A stretch of DNA of 64,000 nucleotides, taken from Rostrohypoxylon terebratum (lineage: Eukaryota > Ascomycota > Sordariomycetes > Xylariales > Hypoxylaceae). Position 1 is the stretch's first letter; each line of letters opens with the position of its first letter. Location of the stretch: the NCBI GenBank assembly GCA_022497145.1, contig MU385924.1:62001-126000 (forward strand), given 5' to 3'. Under the pieces are notes generated by a model. It was not told the DNA's origin and searched no databases. It was given only the letters and a program-made list of their open reading frames with translations. A program made the position numbers and the translations under genes. Below are positions 22,456 to 34,162 of the stretch, one piece after another.

Positions 22456-25114
22456 ATTTTCTCGAGTACATAATTCGTGATTACGAATTTATCTTGCCCT
22501 CGGCGATCGGTGCTGAGAGAGGGGCATAGTGGCCCGCACGGTCATAACGCATTGCTGTGATATTCGCCATAGTCACCCAGTATGTCGCCATCCATCGTCA
22601 CGTGAGATCATAATCAGGTAGATATATGTAGAAATTATACATTGATAGCATACCTAGATGATGATGGATTCTATAGACAAATTTCGATGGAGTCAGGCGT
22701 GGCTCGAATTATATTAGCACGGTGATGTGGTCGCAATCGTGACATTGGTGGCGCCAAGATAGATGTGTTGAACCCACTAAACCCCCTTTTTTATAAGCTG
22801 GATTTTAGGTGGCATAGCTAAGATGGCGTCTTGGAAGTTATCCTATAGGTCCTCTTGACTGTAGCTAATGTCCGTACGGCGTATGTATCCGCAGCCAATG
22901 CCTGATCGAGTAACTGGGCGTCATTCTTTCTAAAAAAAAAAAATGTCTTCGTGTTGTTTCAATGACAATATCTTTCAGAAGGAAGTCAGCAAATGCAAGA
23001 GAGGTAGGTACCTAATTCAAGATGTCATGGAGGAAATGGTGACGAGACAGGAGCTACGATCATGAGATTGGGGGCGACCTTTTTGGCCAATCACCGGAAT
23101 ACCTAGGCATTTTCATCCAGTCCGGTGATGAGGTTGTGAAACCACGAGGCGTCGTTACCCGAAAACGGCGCAGCAGCACCGGAGTAACTTGAGTCTTGAG
23201 GTGTTGCATACGACGATCGAGGGTCAGTACCTAATTTGTGCTCGCTATCGCATTGCCTTCGGTTCCGTAACACCAATTATAAGAGTCGCAAGATACGCGA
23301 AGTTACAACTCATCTGAGGACCCGAAAGTCTACCAACTAACGACCGTCTCATCTCATCGATAAGCGACCTGATTTCGTACTTACGAGTCTTTGGCGATCC
23401 GAGACGCAAAAGCAGGTCCAGTTAGAATTCACCGGAACGGGCCGGGCCATTCTCAGCCGTAAAGTCAAGTCAACCGCCAACATCCCTTGAACCACTGCCG
23501 CATTTCTACGTTGTATATACCTACCTCGGTAAGTACTGTAGGTCCACAGGTAAGATTCAGTTTAGCCTGGTGCATCTGAGACTCAATGATATCGAGAATC
23601 GAGATAATCCTTTTGATCTCCATGACATGAAGGAGTCTAGCATATATAGGTACCTGTTAAACCGAACCTTGGAACCTATCTCGCTTCGAAATTCCCAACT
23701 TACCTGCCAATGTCTTAGATCAGCTGCTGCAAAATCTGGCGACTACGCTCATGTACCTTGTTATGTAGTCTTTTTGAGTTGTTTTAAGCTTAAAATACCG
23801 TGCTTACATCCAACCAGCAGCATAGTATTCCTAGAACTCATATAGAACTAGTGGAATATGATACCGTGGCTGCGTGGTTAGCATTATTTGATCCTACGGT
23901 CATTGACACCCAATTAGCTATTTATATCGAATTTCGACGAATCGAACTCACTTCGAGTTTATCCTTTTGATACAAGATCGACAGTTGTTCCGAACGCAGA
24001 CACTGTTTCCTGTCATCAGATGTATGGCGTGGGAACAGGTACCTACCTACCTCCTAGACAGATCATATCGACGATTCAGACACATATTCGTTACCTGGAT
24101 CGCCGATATGCGAAAGCCACTGAGCACTAGAGAGGCGCTGCTGAAGATGAAAGCAAGAAGAGATAGTTGTGGCTTGCAAGAGGCGTTGACATGTGATAAA
24201 TTAGGAGGCAGGTGTTCGGAGGTAGGTACATCCATAAATCTTTCCGCAACATAAATTGTGCGTGTTTATGATTATGCTTCATGTTATAAATTTAATGAAA
24301 TAATCCAAACCTTTCGAGGTAGTAGCGACATCTTGAGTTATTGGTAGGTACCTATCGGGTCCGATCACGCGACGTGAGGGGTTGAATTTAGGTATGGTTA
24401 TCGCAACTTCCAGTACAATACAGGTATATTTTACTTAGTGCCAAAGACATACGAATGACTAAACTTGCCATGTGTTAATTTTAGACAGGTGATGTCAGAA
24501 GGCTCGATCGGTGAGTGCTGGGAGTTACCCGTGAACCAATGTCTCAGATATATAGGCACTTAGTACATAGTAGGCACTTGGCAAGCACGTAGGAGGCACA
24601 CAGATCCAAACATCCAAACGATGTAAACGATGTAAACGATGTAACCTACCAACTTTAATCAACTTCATTTATTTCATTTATCATCATCACCAAATTTCTA
24701 TGAGGCTCATAATTTCCACTCTACGCTTGTCACGTTGGTTCCCCTTGTGAAGAATATATCATTTTGCTTTTGTTATTGGCGGGTTACACTCGTCAAACCT
24801 GGGTCCTGGGTCAACCAGACAACCTACCTCATGTCTGCTTACTTTACTTCATCCTACCTTGCCTACCTGAGGTCCGGTACCTACCCGGTCCTTAGGTGGG
24901 ATGACTGGATGGCTACATGGCTACCTGGGTACCGAACAGAAAGGTGGCTGAGAGCCTCGATCGACAAATTTCAATAAAGACCCGGCATACAACACTCAGA
25001 TCTCTTCAACGATAATTGAGCCAGGGGTCCTATATCACCTTGCATGGCGCCGAAACCACTCCGATTTCTTCCAAATGCATACTAGGTACCTATGCATGCC
25101 TACGTAGGTAACTT
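22456..25114. other. 2.7 kb gene-free divergent spacer
   Basis: The interval lies between the FMO and Ppo start codons. Small frames (for example 23570-23845 and 24735-24977) show no domain. It is AT-rich with several TAGGTACCTA-type motifs (near 23005, 24040, 24340, 24880 and 25085) and three copies of AAACGATGT at 24616-24642. A tRNA A-box-like string near 23867 has no matching T arm. Confidence 0.4.
24616..24642. repeat. three tandem copies of AAACGATGT
   Basis: Three perfect 9-bp units about 470 nt upstream of the Ppo start codon. Confidence 0.85.
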
Positions 25115-28100
25115 ATGACAGTGCCGGTAATGTCTTCCAACTTTTCCCAGACCGCACTGGTGATCGCCAGAGCCCTTAGTCCGCTTCCAAGGTACCCGTT
25201 CGGTCCCAAGAACGACGATACATCCAAAGAGACTGGCATCCTCAAGGACCTAAAGTGTTTGAGTCTCACAGACTTGAAGACACTGAAAGATGTCTTGATT
25301 TCTTCCATAACTGGGCAACAAGATGACGATACTTTCTTACAAGAACGTCTCGTAAATCTACTAGCCAAACTTCCCCCTCATTCCCATTTATGTAAACAGT
25401 CTACCGACGTATTTATCAACTCATTATGGGGTGTGCTCAAACATCCTCCCGCTCAAGTCAGAAATGGACGAGCTCCCTATCGCGAACCAGACGGCTCCAA
25501 CAACAATCTCGACCTCCCTAGTATGGGAGCTGCCAATACGAGCTATGCAAGAACAACAACCCCTCTATATTTCCAAGATCCAAACCTACCAGATCCTGAG
25601 CTCCTATTTGACAGTCTTTTGAACAGAGGGAGTGGAAATTCGTTCCGGAGACACCCCAACAAGATATCCAGCGTGCTGTTCTATCTGGCTACGATAATTA
25701 CGCATGACATATTCCAGACCGTAAGTGACTATATTGGGAAGTTCCACCATCTTATTCAGTATCTAAGTATTCTAAAGGACTCACAAGATCAAGAGATTAA
25801 CCTAACATCCTCTTATCTTGACCTGTCTCCTTTATATGGTCGGAACGCCGAAGAGCAAAATCTCATGCGAACATTCAAAGATGGCTTACTCAAGAAAGAC
25901 TGTTTCTCGTCAACCAATCCATATGGATTTCCCCCTGGGATAGGGGTATTTTTGATAGTGGGTACACCTAGTGATACAAAAGAAGTTCCCGCTGACGATA
26001 ATTCGTTTAGATGTTCAATAGATTTCACAACCATGTTGTAACTCAGCTCGTAGCGTAAGTACCGTGGCAGGATAGGGAAATGACTTTGGAACATACATGT
26101 ACCCTGATATGCACTAATACTAACAGGTATAACAAGGATTAACGAAGGAGGACGTTTCACGAAGCCGAGCCCTATTAAGGATGGCGGGAAAGAGTGCGAT
26201 TGGAAGAAATATGACAATGATCTGTTTCAAACTGGACGGCTCATCACTTGCGGACTTTATGTCAACATAATTCTAAAGGATTATGTCCGGACGATCCTAA
26301 ACCTGAACCGCACAAACTCGACTTGGAGCCTTGATCCCCGATCGCATGAGAAGAAGAATGCATTCAACAGCAAACCGGCTGTTGAGGGCACCGGAAACCA
26401 AGTCTCAGTCGAATTCAACCTTCTCTATCGATGGCATAGTGCGTTATCAATACGGGATGAGAAATGGGTAAATGACGAGTTCCGCAAGATACTTGGGGGT
26501 GCCGATCCTGCAAAAGCTGCCTACAAGGAAGTGTTGTATGCTCTAGCTAAGTTTCGGGACAGCATGCCCAATGATCCAGTTGAACGCAAATTTGCCAATC
26601 TTACACGAGGCTGTGATGGTACATACTCCGATGATGATCTCGTTGAAATCCTATCGTCCTCTATTGGGGATGTCGCGGGCGCCTTTGGTGCCAACCAAGT
26701 CCCTAGCGCATTCCGAGTGATCGAGATCCTTGGGATCAAACAAGCAAGAAAATGGCATGTGGCCACATTGAACGAATTCCGGCAACACTTTGGCATCAAG
26801 AAACATACGACGTTCGAAGAAATCAATCCGGACCCGATTGTTGCTGCTAAGCTGAAGGCTTTCTATGACTCGCCTGACTCCGTTGAATTATACCCGGGAC
26901 TAGTAGCCGAGAAACCTAAGCCGGCAATGGATGGAAGTGGGTTGTGCGTAAATGTAACTACCAGTCGGGCTATTCTATCTGATGCTGTCGCTCTTGTCCG
27001 TGGAGACCGATTCTACACTACAGATTATGTCCCTTCAAACCTAACGAACTGGGGGTATAACGAGGTCCAGTTTGATTTGGAGGTTGACCAAGGACAGGTG
27101 ATGCACAAATTGATACTGCGTGCGTTTCCCAACCACTTCGAGGGCAATAGTATCCAAGCACGCTTCCCCTTTGTCGTGCCTGCGGAGAACAAGGCCATCC
27201 ACGATAAACTTGGGACATCCAAGCTATATTCGGTAAGAATCTTATAAACTTCGATGATTTTTCGCCCTACCCCTTTTATAAGAAAACCTTCCTATGTACC
27301 ATTTCAGATGCTAATTCATGCCATCGCAGTGGGAGAAACCAACGAGGAAGTTGGATCCCGTAATAGTCAAATCACACAAGGCTGTCATCCAAATCTTGAG
27401 CGACAAGAGAGACTTCCTCGTTCCCTGGGGTGGAAGCATTTCACCCGCCTCTTCTATGAATCTTTCCAACGGTAGCCCAATTCACGACCACCTCGTCTAC
27501 TATCCAAAGAACTGGGAACCGGAGATCAGAAACTTCTTCAACCAGACGACCAATAACCTCCTCCAAAAAGCTCGCCGAAGGCTTTCGCCCAGCCCTCTTA
27601 GAGCTAAGGGCGCAGAAGCAGAATTTGAAGTTGACATCATTAGGGATGTCATAATCCCGCTCAACACGCGCTTCATCGCGGAGTTGTTTGCGCTACCGAT
27701 CAAGACAGCGGAGACGCATCCCCATGGGATCTATACCGAGCACGAGCTGTTCGAGTTGCTAACGGCCATGTTCTCAGCTATATACTTTAACAATGACCCT
27801 GTAAACTCACTGAAGCTGCAGAAACGAACTCGCGAATTTGCGAGGGAATTGGAGAAGCTTGTCAAGGTTGAAACAGATCCGAAGACCAACTGGATTGGTA
27901 ACATCATTCACCACCTAGGACTCCGAGGCGCTGGAAGAAGTAGGTCCCACGTTGTGGACAGGCAATGCTGGCCTGGGCTGCCCAGCTATGGTTCGCAACT
28001 AATTTCCCGGATGGTGAAGAATAAGGAAAAGGCGACCGATACATATGTTACCGGGACAGTCATGCCTATCAGGTAAGCCACAACTCTACTGAATGATATT

Positions 28101-28981
28101 GGATACCCTCCTAACAGGAATTTTGTAGCGCTTCCGGAGCTGTGATAATGTCGGGTTTGCTTTCGCACTGTCTGGACTATTTTCTCGGGAAAGGGTGCTC
28201 GCATGTACCTGCAATACAGCGTCTGATCCGTGAGAACACGCCTAAAGCCGATGAGACCTTGTTGCATTAGTAAGTCTCATCGCCAGCACTCGCCGATATG
28301 CCTACGTCCTGATTACTGACTATTCTTAGCATGTTGGAAGGCATCCGCCTACACTCCACAATCACCCTCTCGCGCCTCGTTTCGCCGACCACCGCCGGCC
28401 AAAACATCACCGACGACGAACCCTGCTCCGCCGACCCAAACGACCCGTATAGCCCGTACCCAATCCCGAACGACGCCGCGGCGCGCGCCTCCTCGACCCG
28501 CACATACACCCTCGAACCAACCCAACGCGTCATCCTCGACCTACCAACCGCATCCCACGACGACCTCGCCTTCCCGTCCCCCACCTCCCTGCGCCTCGAC
28601 CGCCCCCTCTCCTCCTACCCCGCCTACCTACTCTGGGACGACCACGACGACCCCCCTAGCCAAGACCTAACCCTAACCCAGGTCGGCCTCCTCGCCTCCT
28701 TCAAAGCGCTCCTCTCCCTCCCCCACATCCGCCGGGCCCCGGGCCCCCGCGGCGAGATCAAGAGCGTGGCGGATAAGGAGTGGCGGGGCCAGGTGGACCG
28801 TGAGGGCGTGCCTGGGGGCGGCGAGGAGTGGACTGGGTTGCGGAAGTACATGACGCTGGACCAGAGCGCGTTTACGGTCGTGCCGTGTAGTATGCGAGTG
28901 CGTTGGGGCGGGGCGGGGGCGGGGGATGATGATGTTAATGTTGATGGGGATGGGGATGAGTTGAATGTGGAGGAGGGATAG
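25115..28981 (+). CDS. ppo: Ppo-type fatty-acid dioxygenase with degenerate P450 domain
   Basis: Seven exons: 25115-25720, 25778-25957, 26011-26054, 26137-27232, 27330-28072, 28129-28269 and 28330-28981, 1153 aa in my model. It is a psi-factor-producing oxygenase / linoleate dioxygenase: an N-terminal animal-peroxidase-like heme dioxygenase domain joined to a P450-like domain. The dioxygenase half keeps the distal His (THDIF, residue 197), the radical Tyr and proximal His (YRWH, Tyr374 and His377) and the SSYLDLSPLYG segment. In the P450 half the Cys heme-ligand motif expected after RLDRPLSSY (about residue 1024) is absent, as is the Asn/Gln pair expected in the I-helix. By analogy with PpoC-type 10-dioxygenases it may make a hydroperoxide without isomerising it. 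The 53-nt intron before the 44-nt exon has a weak donor (GTGGGT). ATG 25130 is an alternative start. Confidence 0.9.
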
Positions 28982-29611
28982 GAGATCTAATGCTAATGGT
29001 GGGGGTAGGACTGGAGGAGGAGTCGTGATATCTGTACGAGTGGTGTAAAGATACAACTTGGAACGCGGAACGCGCAATAGGACTCGAGAATTGTACGGTC
29101 AGGTAGATTGAAATGGATTCGTGGATATTGTAAGATGTCAATTTAGGTTAAGAGTCAAGGATACACGGAGGTTGGTAATTACTTGGGTGTTCTGGAAGGT
29201 GTATCGTATCGTATTATTTGTTTCTGTCACATATAAGCCTAAGGTTGGTTGCGTGCTCGCAGCTAGCGGCGTCGCTTTTGTGAGGGTTTCTTCACACATC
29301 TACTGGTACCTATTGATAATACACTCGCTTATTTTTATCTCCCCCCTACCTACCCATTTATATTCCGAGAAACATTCACCTCGACACTACAGTGGTTCGG
29401 CAATGTAATGTATATTCTTTCAAGATATGTAAGGTAACTATACTATATACTATACACATTTGTTCCATGCCAAAAACTCTGCTCCCGAGACATGTTCTAG
29501 CTAGAACTCGCGAGTCTTTCAATCGGTAGGCCTAATGTTTTTTTTTCCCGCTCTGCACAAACGCCAATCTAAACCGTGCACCCAGTTTTTGTATATACAC
29601 TATTTAACGCC
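28982..29611. other. convergent spacer
   Basis: A 630-nt AT-rich interval between the Ppo and lipase 3' ends. No gene is seen. Confidence 0.45.
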
Positions 29612-31832
29612 TTAGAAGAGACCAGAGAACTTCCGACCCTCGTCGCTACTATTCCCCGTGGTCGGTTTCGCGGCGCCGACCCGGATACCCCGGCCGCCTC
29701 TCATAGAATCGAGGCTAAGATTGCTAGCAGCGCTGTTAGGCCTGCGATAGCTCTTTTTCTGCGCTGTCGGGCTCGGGGTCATGGGGTCAGATGAGTCGTT
29801 CGCACCATCCTGGCCCCCTACGGAAGTCAAAGTTTCCGACAAAGGCGATGCGACGTTTTCTACAATCGTGTTCATGGGGCAATCCTGAGTATTAGTCTTG
29901 GCCGCCGTTGGGATATGAATTGTCTCTTCGGTGAAGTCCGAGTAATCCGCGGGGATTTCACGGGCTTGGTGAGTCCCGCCGTTGCCTTCCCGAGCTTGTC
30001 CATTAGGTCCGTTAGGCCCGTTAGACACCACGGAAGTTGAGTCTGATTCGGGCGTGTCGCTGCTGAAACGAGCGCTGCTATGATTTAGCTCTCCATTTCT
30101 ATTGGCGCTAAGATATATTTTAAAATATTAACGATGAGGTAAACTCACTGTTTTATTTCTCTTGAAGCTGATAAGCTGGCACTTCGTGCCCGCTGGTAAC
30201 TCTCAAATTGCTCGACGGAATGCTCCGCACCAGTGAAATTCTCTAAAGCATCAAAAACATGCTGGAAAACTTGCACGTCAACATCGCGGGCCCACAGAAA
30301 GTCGAGATGCTCATAATGAGGAATTTCAGTAGCGACTGTCCGATTAGGAAGTTCTCTCATCATCACTCTGATATCGACTAGGGAGTCGCTACCTCCGTAT
30401 ACCAAGACAATGGGGGTCTTGATATTGCGTGTCGGATATTTGGCAACTTTTGTGTACTTGTTTAAGCCGTTCACAGACAGGGGCGTTTGCACGTCGTCGT
30501 CGTACATCTGAAATGACTGATTGCGGATAATCTGAAACCAATGAACGACCGACTTGGTGCTGGTGAATGAATATAGGTGCGGGTAAGCGGCAAGCTTCTG
30601 GCTGACGGATATATTCTTAGTCTGCCATCCGAAGAGAAAAGACATGCCCACATCAATGACTTTGATGAAGATAGGCGGGTATAATATAGACTGCCACATC
30701 GTGGCAGAGCTCAAGATGGAACGCCTGCCAAAGAGGAGAAAGAGGACCTGAGGTGAAGCTTTTATGAGAGCATCGACGATTCCATTATTCAGCCCGGCTG
30801 GCGCCATGGCCGGAGCCAATGCGATGAAAACGTTGACCTGTTCATTTAGCTTGGGATGTATCGCTAAACTTGCGAATGCCTGCGCAGTCCCCTGAGAGAA
30901 ACCGATGTAAGATAAGGAGGTTTGTTTTGTGGTTTCCAAAATGTAATTGATAGAATCCGGGATATCATAGAATGCAAATTCGTCGATTGAGAAATTCCAA
31001 AATTCGGTAGAAGTTGGCGAGTATTTTGCTGATTTCTTGGAGTATTTGTTGCCTCGATTGTTGCCCAACTACGTTCTGTTGTCAGTATATCCATCTTGAT
31101 TTTGATCTTGATTGCTGCGCGTATCCACAATATTTTCAACATACCCAGACATCGAAGCCCCTTTCCACTAACACGAAAGGTAGCGACCTTTGCGCATCGG
31201 TAAGACAAACCCAAACCTCGCTGTTCATCAACAGGCCATGGTGGAGGTAGACGACGCGCTTCTTAAGACTGGTAGGTCCATCGTTGACCTTCATATCTTC
31301 TTCGCCCTTTCTCCATGCTAGGCGGTGTATACCGAGCAGGTACCCATCCTTAGTTTGTAGTACATGTTCCTCGGCTGTATAGCCAAACATGGCGCAGAGT
31401 TCGACGAAGTCGGAGGCATTTCGAATTGAGGTCGAGATAGCTAGGCGCAACGAATTAGTGTGGTTGGTAAATCGGGTTTAAAAGGCAAGCGAGTCGTACA
31501 TTTCCTTCTCTGTTCCGCTCTTTTATCCGCTTCGGTGGTTAATCTATTAAATACCCGTCGCGAGGCTCGGTAGAAGAGATTTAAGAGCGAAGTTGCTAGG
31601 TTTGGATTATTAGCACATGGGAGCGGCGCGCATAGTGGCCATGATTGACATACGTAAAGCTAGTGTTAATACTCGGACAAAAGCCTCGAGACCAACGAGT
31701 AAAAACGAGCCCACGAGGGCAAAATACTCGGCTCTATATGGTGGGTTAGCATTCTTGAAGCGACGGCTGGCTTCCTTCCTATTGGTATAGAGCTACGGAC
31801 ATGTCTAATCGACCAAGAAACGGTAGGGGCAT
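29612..31832 (-). CDS. tgl1: Tgl1-like membrane-anchored sterol-ester/acylglycerol lipase
   Basis: Six exons: 31832-31801, 31733-31654, 31595-31500, 31440-31145, 31068-30149 and 30098-29612, about 636 aa. An N-terminal membrane anchor (EYFALVGSFLLVGLEAF) is followed by the AB-hydrolase-associated lipase region (FGYTAEEHVLQTKDGYLLG), HHGLL (oxyanion region), GNNRGNKYS, the nucleophile GFSQG (Ser about 226), the acid in the GGSDSLVD segment and His in HYEHLDF. This is the acid-lipase family of yeast Tgl1, Yeh1 and Yeh2, which hydrolyse steryl esters at lipid droplets or the plasma membrane. The Ser/Asn-rich C-terminal tail is disordered. Exon 1 is the least certain, because its intron needs a GTCCGT donor. 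The last intron has two in-frame acceptors 9 nt apart (exon start 30107 or 30098). It is divergent from PET191. Confidence 0.86.
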
Positions 31833-32729
31833 TTTGGTCTTTGGTCTTATTCGATGTTATGGTTCGCACAACATTAGCTTAGGAAGGTAGAAGTAGCTCG
31901 ATGATAGGTTAAGCGCTGCGCTATCCCAGCGAAGCCTTCATTTTCTACTAGGTAGGTACTTATTTAATTCCCGGTCGAAGAGATATGTATATACGAAGGT
32001 AAAAGTAGTGTATATGTTAGAAAGGGTAGTCGTTGCGATTGAAAAGAATCATCCGTCGAGGTGTATAGTGGTAGTGTAGCTATCGGTGATGTCACATGTG
32101 AATACGACGGTAGGGAGCGCGGTGAACCAGGTGCAGAGCTATGGTGCTTCAATATACTATGACAAAAAAAATGAGAAGAGAATTGAAACTAGAAGTTGTC
32201 AACGTGTAAAAGTGTAAAAAGTGTAAAAGTGTTTATGAAAAAACTTGGAAAAAAACTGGGAAGACTTTGAATATAGTTTAAGAAGACATAATGCTGAAGT
32301 CATTAATTAAGTTGAATAATAATGTTCGGATTCCAAGGTCCTTTCCTCATTTCATTTCAAACCGTTGGCGAGAAGCTCCTTTCTTTACATACCGCCCTTG
32401 TGCTCTCCACTTATGATATCCAGGAAGGTGGAAAGCGAAATACAGAACTAAAAATTATGATATTGGCTAGCTATCCCTGCGTTAAATGCGTTAAAATGTA
32501 CTATGTACATTTTATACAGGCTTCCAAGTTCCAATGCCCGCTAGCTAAAAAGCTTGAACCAATCGGCATATATTCAATTGTGAGCTTGGGCCAACTCACT
32601 TTTCGCAACTTTTGCGACGGCAACATCTGATTCATCCCGCCTGACCGAATTGGTGGAATCGTGAGTCTTAGTCTTAGTCTTACCCTTACTCTTTCGGCTC
32701 ACAAATCCTCCAGCCCAACTCAACTCAAG
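31833..32729. promoter_or_regulatory. divergent promoter region, lipase / PET191
   Basis: About 0.9 kb between divergent starts, AT-rich. A GTGTAAAA run lies at 32204-32232. A frame at 32322-32630 has no recognisable content. No gene is supported. Confidence 0.4.
32204..32232. repeat. tandem GTGTAAAA(A) units
   Basis: Three units of GTGTAAAA with one extra A in the middle copy, then a partial GTGT. It lies in the lipase/PET191 spacer. Confidence 0.8.
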
Positions 32730-33206
32730 ATGCCCAGCTCGTGTAAAGAGATAAGTATGTGTTAATTTACCTAAGCGCGGGTTCCCTCGTACGCACACAT
32801 GATGCTCGAATCTTGTACTGACAGTCCAATCCACACAGGAGCCGCGCTGGCGGATTGCCTGCAACAGTCCGAGTGCGTGATGGTACAGCGACATACAGCA
32901 GCCGAATGCTTGAGATCACCTCTATCTGAGACTCTCCCGACCAAATGCCAACAGCTCAAGAGGGGCTTCGGCGAGTGTAGGAGGGGTATGATCGACATGC
33001 GCAAACGGTTCCGTGGCAACGAGCCCATAACATTTCAGAAGCTCGAGTCCACCGAAAAGTCGGGCGACGGATACCAATTATACGCTGGTCGATCAGCGTT
33101 TGCTGGCGGCGTAAGGAGAACCGATGGGAACGAACCGGAGCCTAGGGATTGGCGAGAAGTGGAGAATGAGAAATTCCGGAGAGAGCAGGAAGCCCAAAAG
33201 AAATGA
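32730..33206 (+). CDS. PET191: cytochrome c oxidase assembly factor PET191 (COA5)
   Basis: Two exons, 32730-32754 (25 nt) and 32839-33206, joined across an 84-nt intron with a GTATGT donor, giving 130 aa. The first exon encodes only MPSSCKEI plus one base; the joined start MPSSCKEIRAALADCLQ is the PET191 signature. Cysteines at 5, 15, 21, 32, 45 and 55 form the CX9C/CX10C pattern of intermembrane-space proteins oxidised by Mia40. MRKRFRGN at about residues 61-68 is also diagnostic. PET191 is needed to assemble complex IV. The C-terminal extension of about 60 residues after the conserved core is charged and probably disordered. The 25-nt first exon would be easy for gene callers to miss, since a false ATG sits inside the intron at 32799. 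Confidence 0.95.
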
Positions 33207-34162
33207 TCCAAGTTGGAACTGTGCATGACAATAGTATTCTGGATGGATGGTCGTATATAAAAAGCATTGGGCGGCGTTGGGAGTTGGATGGGTACCTGTT
33301 TCTCAATTCCAATTCCTCTTCCTAGGACTGACGGCTTATCACCTTCAGCTTCAGGTGTGGTTCACGATCAACTCTTCTCAGACGGCAAATCATTTATCCT
33401 ACGATGCCGATCAACCGCCTCGCCTTGGGCCATTCCTGACAATATGGATTCTAATATGTTGTCTTGTCTTCGAGATCCTGAATGTGTTGAACTGACTTAC
33501 ATGCTCTAGTTTCGTGCTATGTAGTGCGACGGTCTCCTGTCTTTATCAAGAAAGACGACTCATCTCCAAGCTTCTCTAGATTCCAGATTTACCGAATAGA
33601 GGCTGGAAAGATAAAGAATCATGAGCACAAGAGAAATTGACTTTCGATATGATCAATCCAGTTCTATCCGTGTCACGAGGCATGCGCGTCAGTTCGACCC
33701 TCGAGTTGTTCATTAATTTCAGTATACAACTTATTATTCAACTATCCACATGCTATACGTCCGTGCTACACCGGATAAAGAACTAGTTTGGTCTTGGCGA
33801 AAACTCAAGATTCACATATGACGAAACCTCCCAGGTTTATTCCCGTCTGTCCTCAATTTACCTCTCCTTCGTGCTCAGGTGTAGGTGTCTAGTATGACAA
33901 TGTGTGCAACCATACGCGTAATTCCATGGCTGGAGTTACATCTAGTACATTAGCGAACCCTCGTGGGGGACTTCTGACTCCGAATATCAAAAAGTTCCAA
34001 GTTGACCTACTTTGTCTCAACTTCCGACATCGTGAACATACAACATACTTGACCTTGACCTTAAGATGCATTAGATAGACATCTAATAGTCCAGCACGAG
34101 AAAAATAGCCCTATCATCATCATACCAACCCAACTCCAACTCTCGGATTCGGTTGTCATACA
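33207..34162. other. spacer between PET191 and phosphatase
   Basis: No supported gene. A TATA-like string (GTATATAAAA, about 33252) follows the PET191 stop, but the frames after it (33247-33495 and 33267-33509) have no domain. The right end is a C/A-rich leader for the phosphatase. Confidence 0.35.

Noticed and set aside
23860..23950. tRNA-like A box (TGGCTGCGTGGTTAGCA)
   Set aside because: No T arm or matching acceptor stem follows at the right distance.
22456..25114. Possible transposon relic in the FMO/Ppo spacer
   Set aside because: No terminal repeats, transposase or reverse transcriptase motifs were visible on either strand.
25958..26136. Apparent frameshift or premature stop in the Ppo gene
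   Set aside because: Two introns (25958-26010 and 26055-26136) around a 44-nt exon restore the conserved FNRFHN segment, so the gene is not a pseudogene.
20753..28981. FMO plus Ppo as a biosynthetic cluster
   Set aside because: No polyketide synthase, NRPS, terpene cyclase, transporter or transcription factor lies between or beside them, and the neighbours are housekeeping genes.
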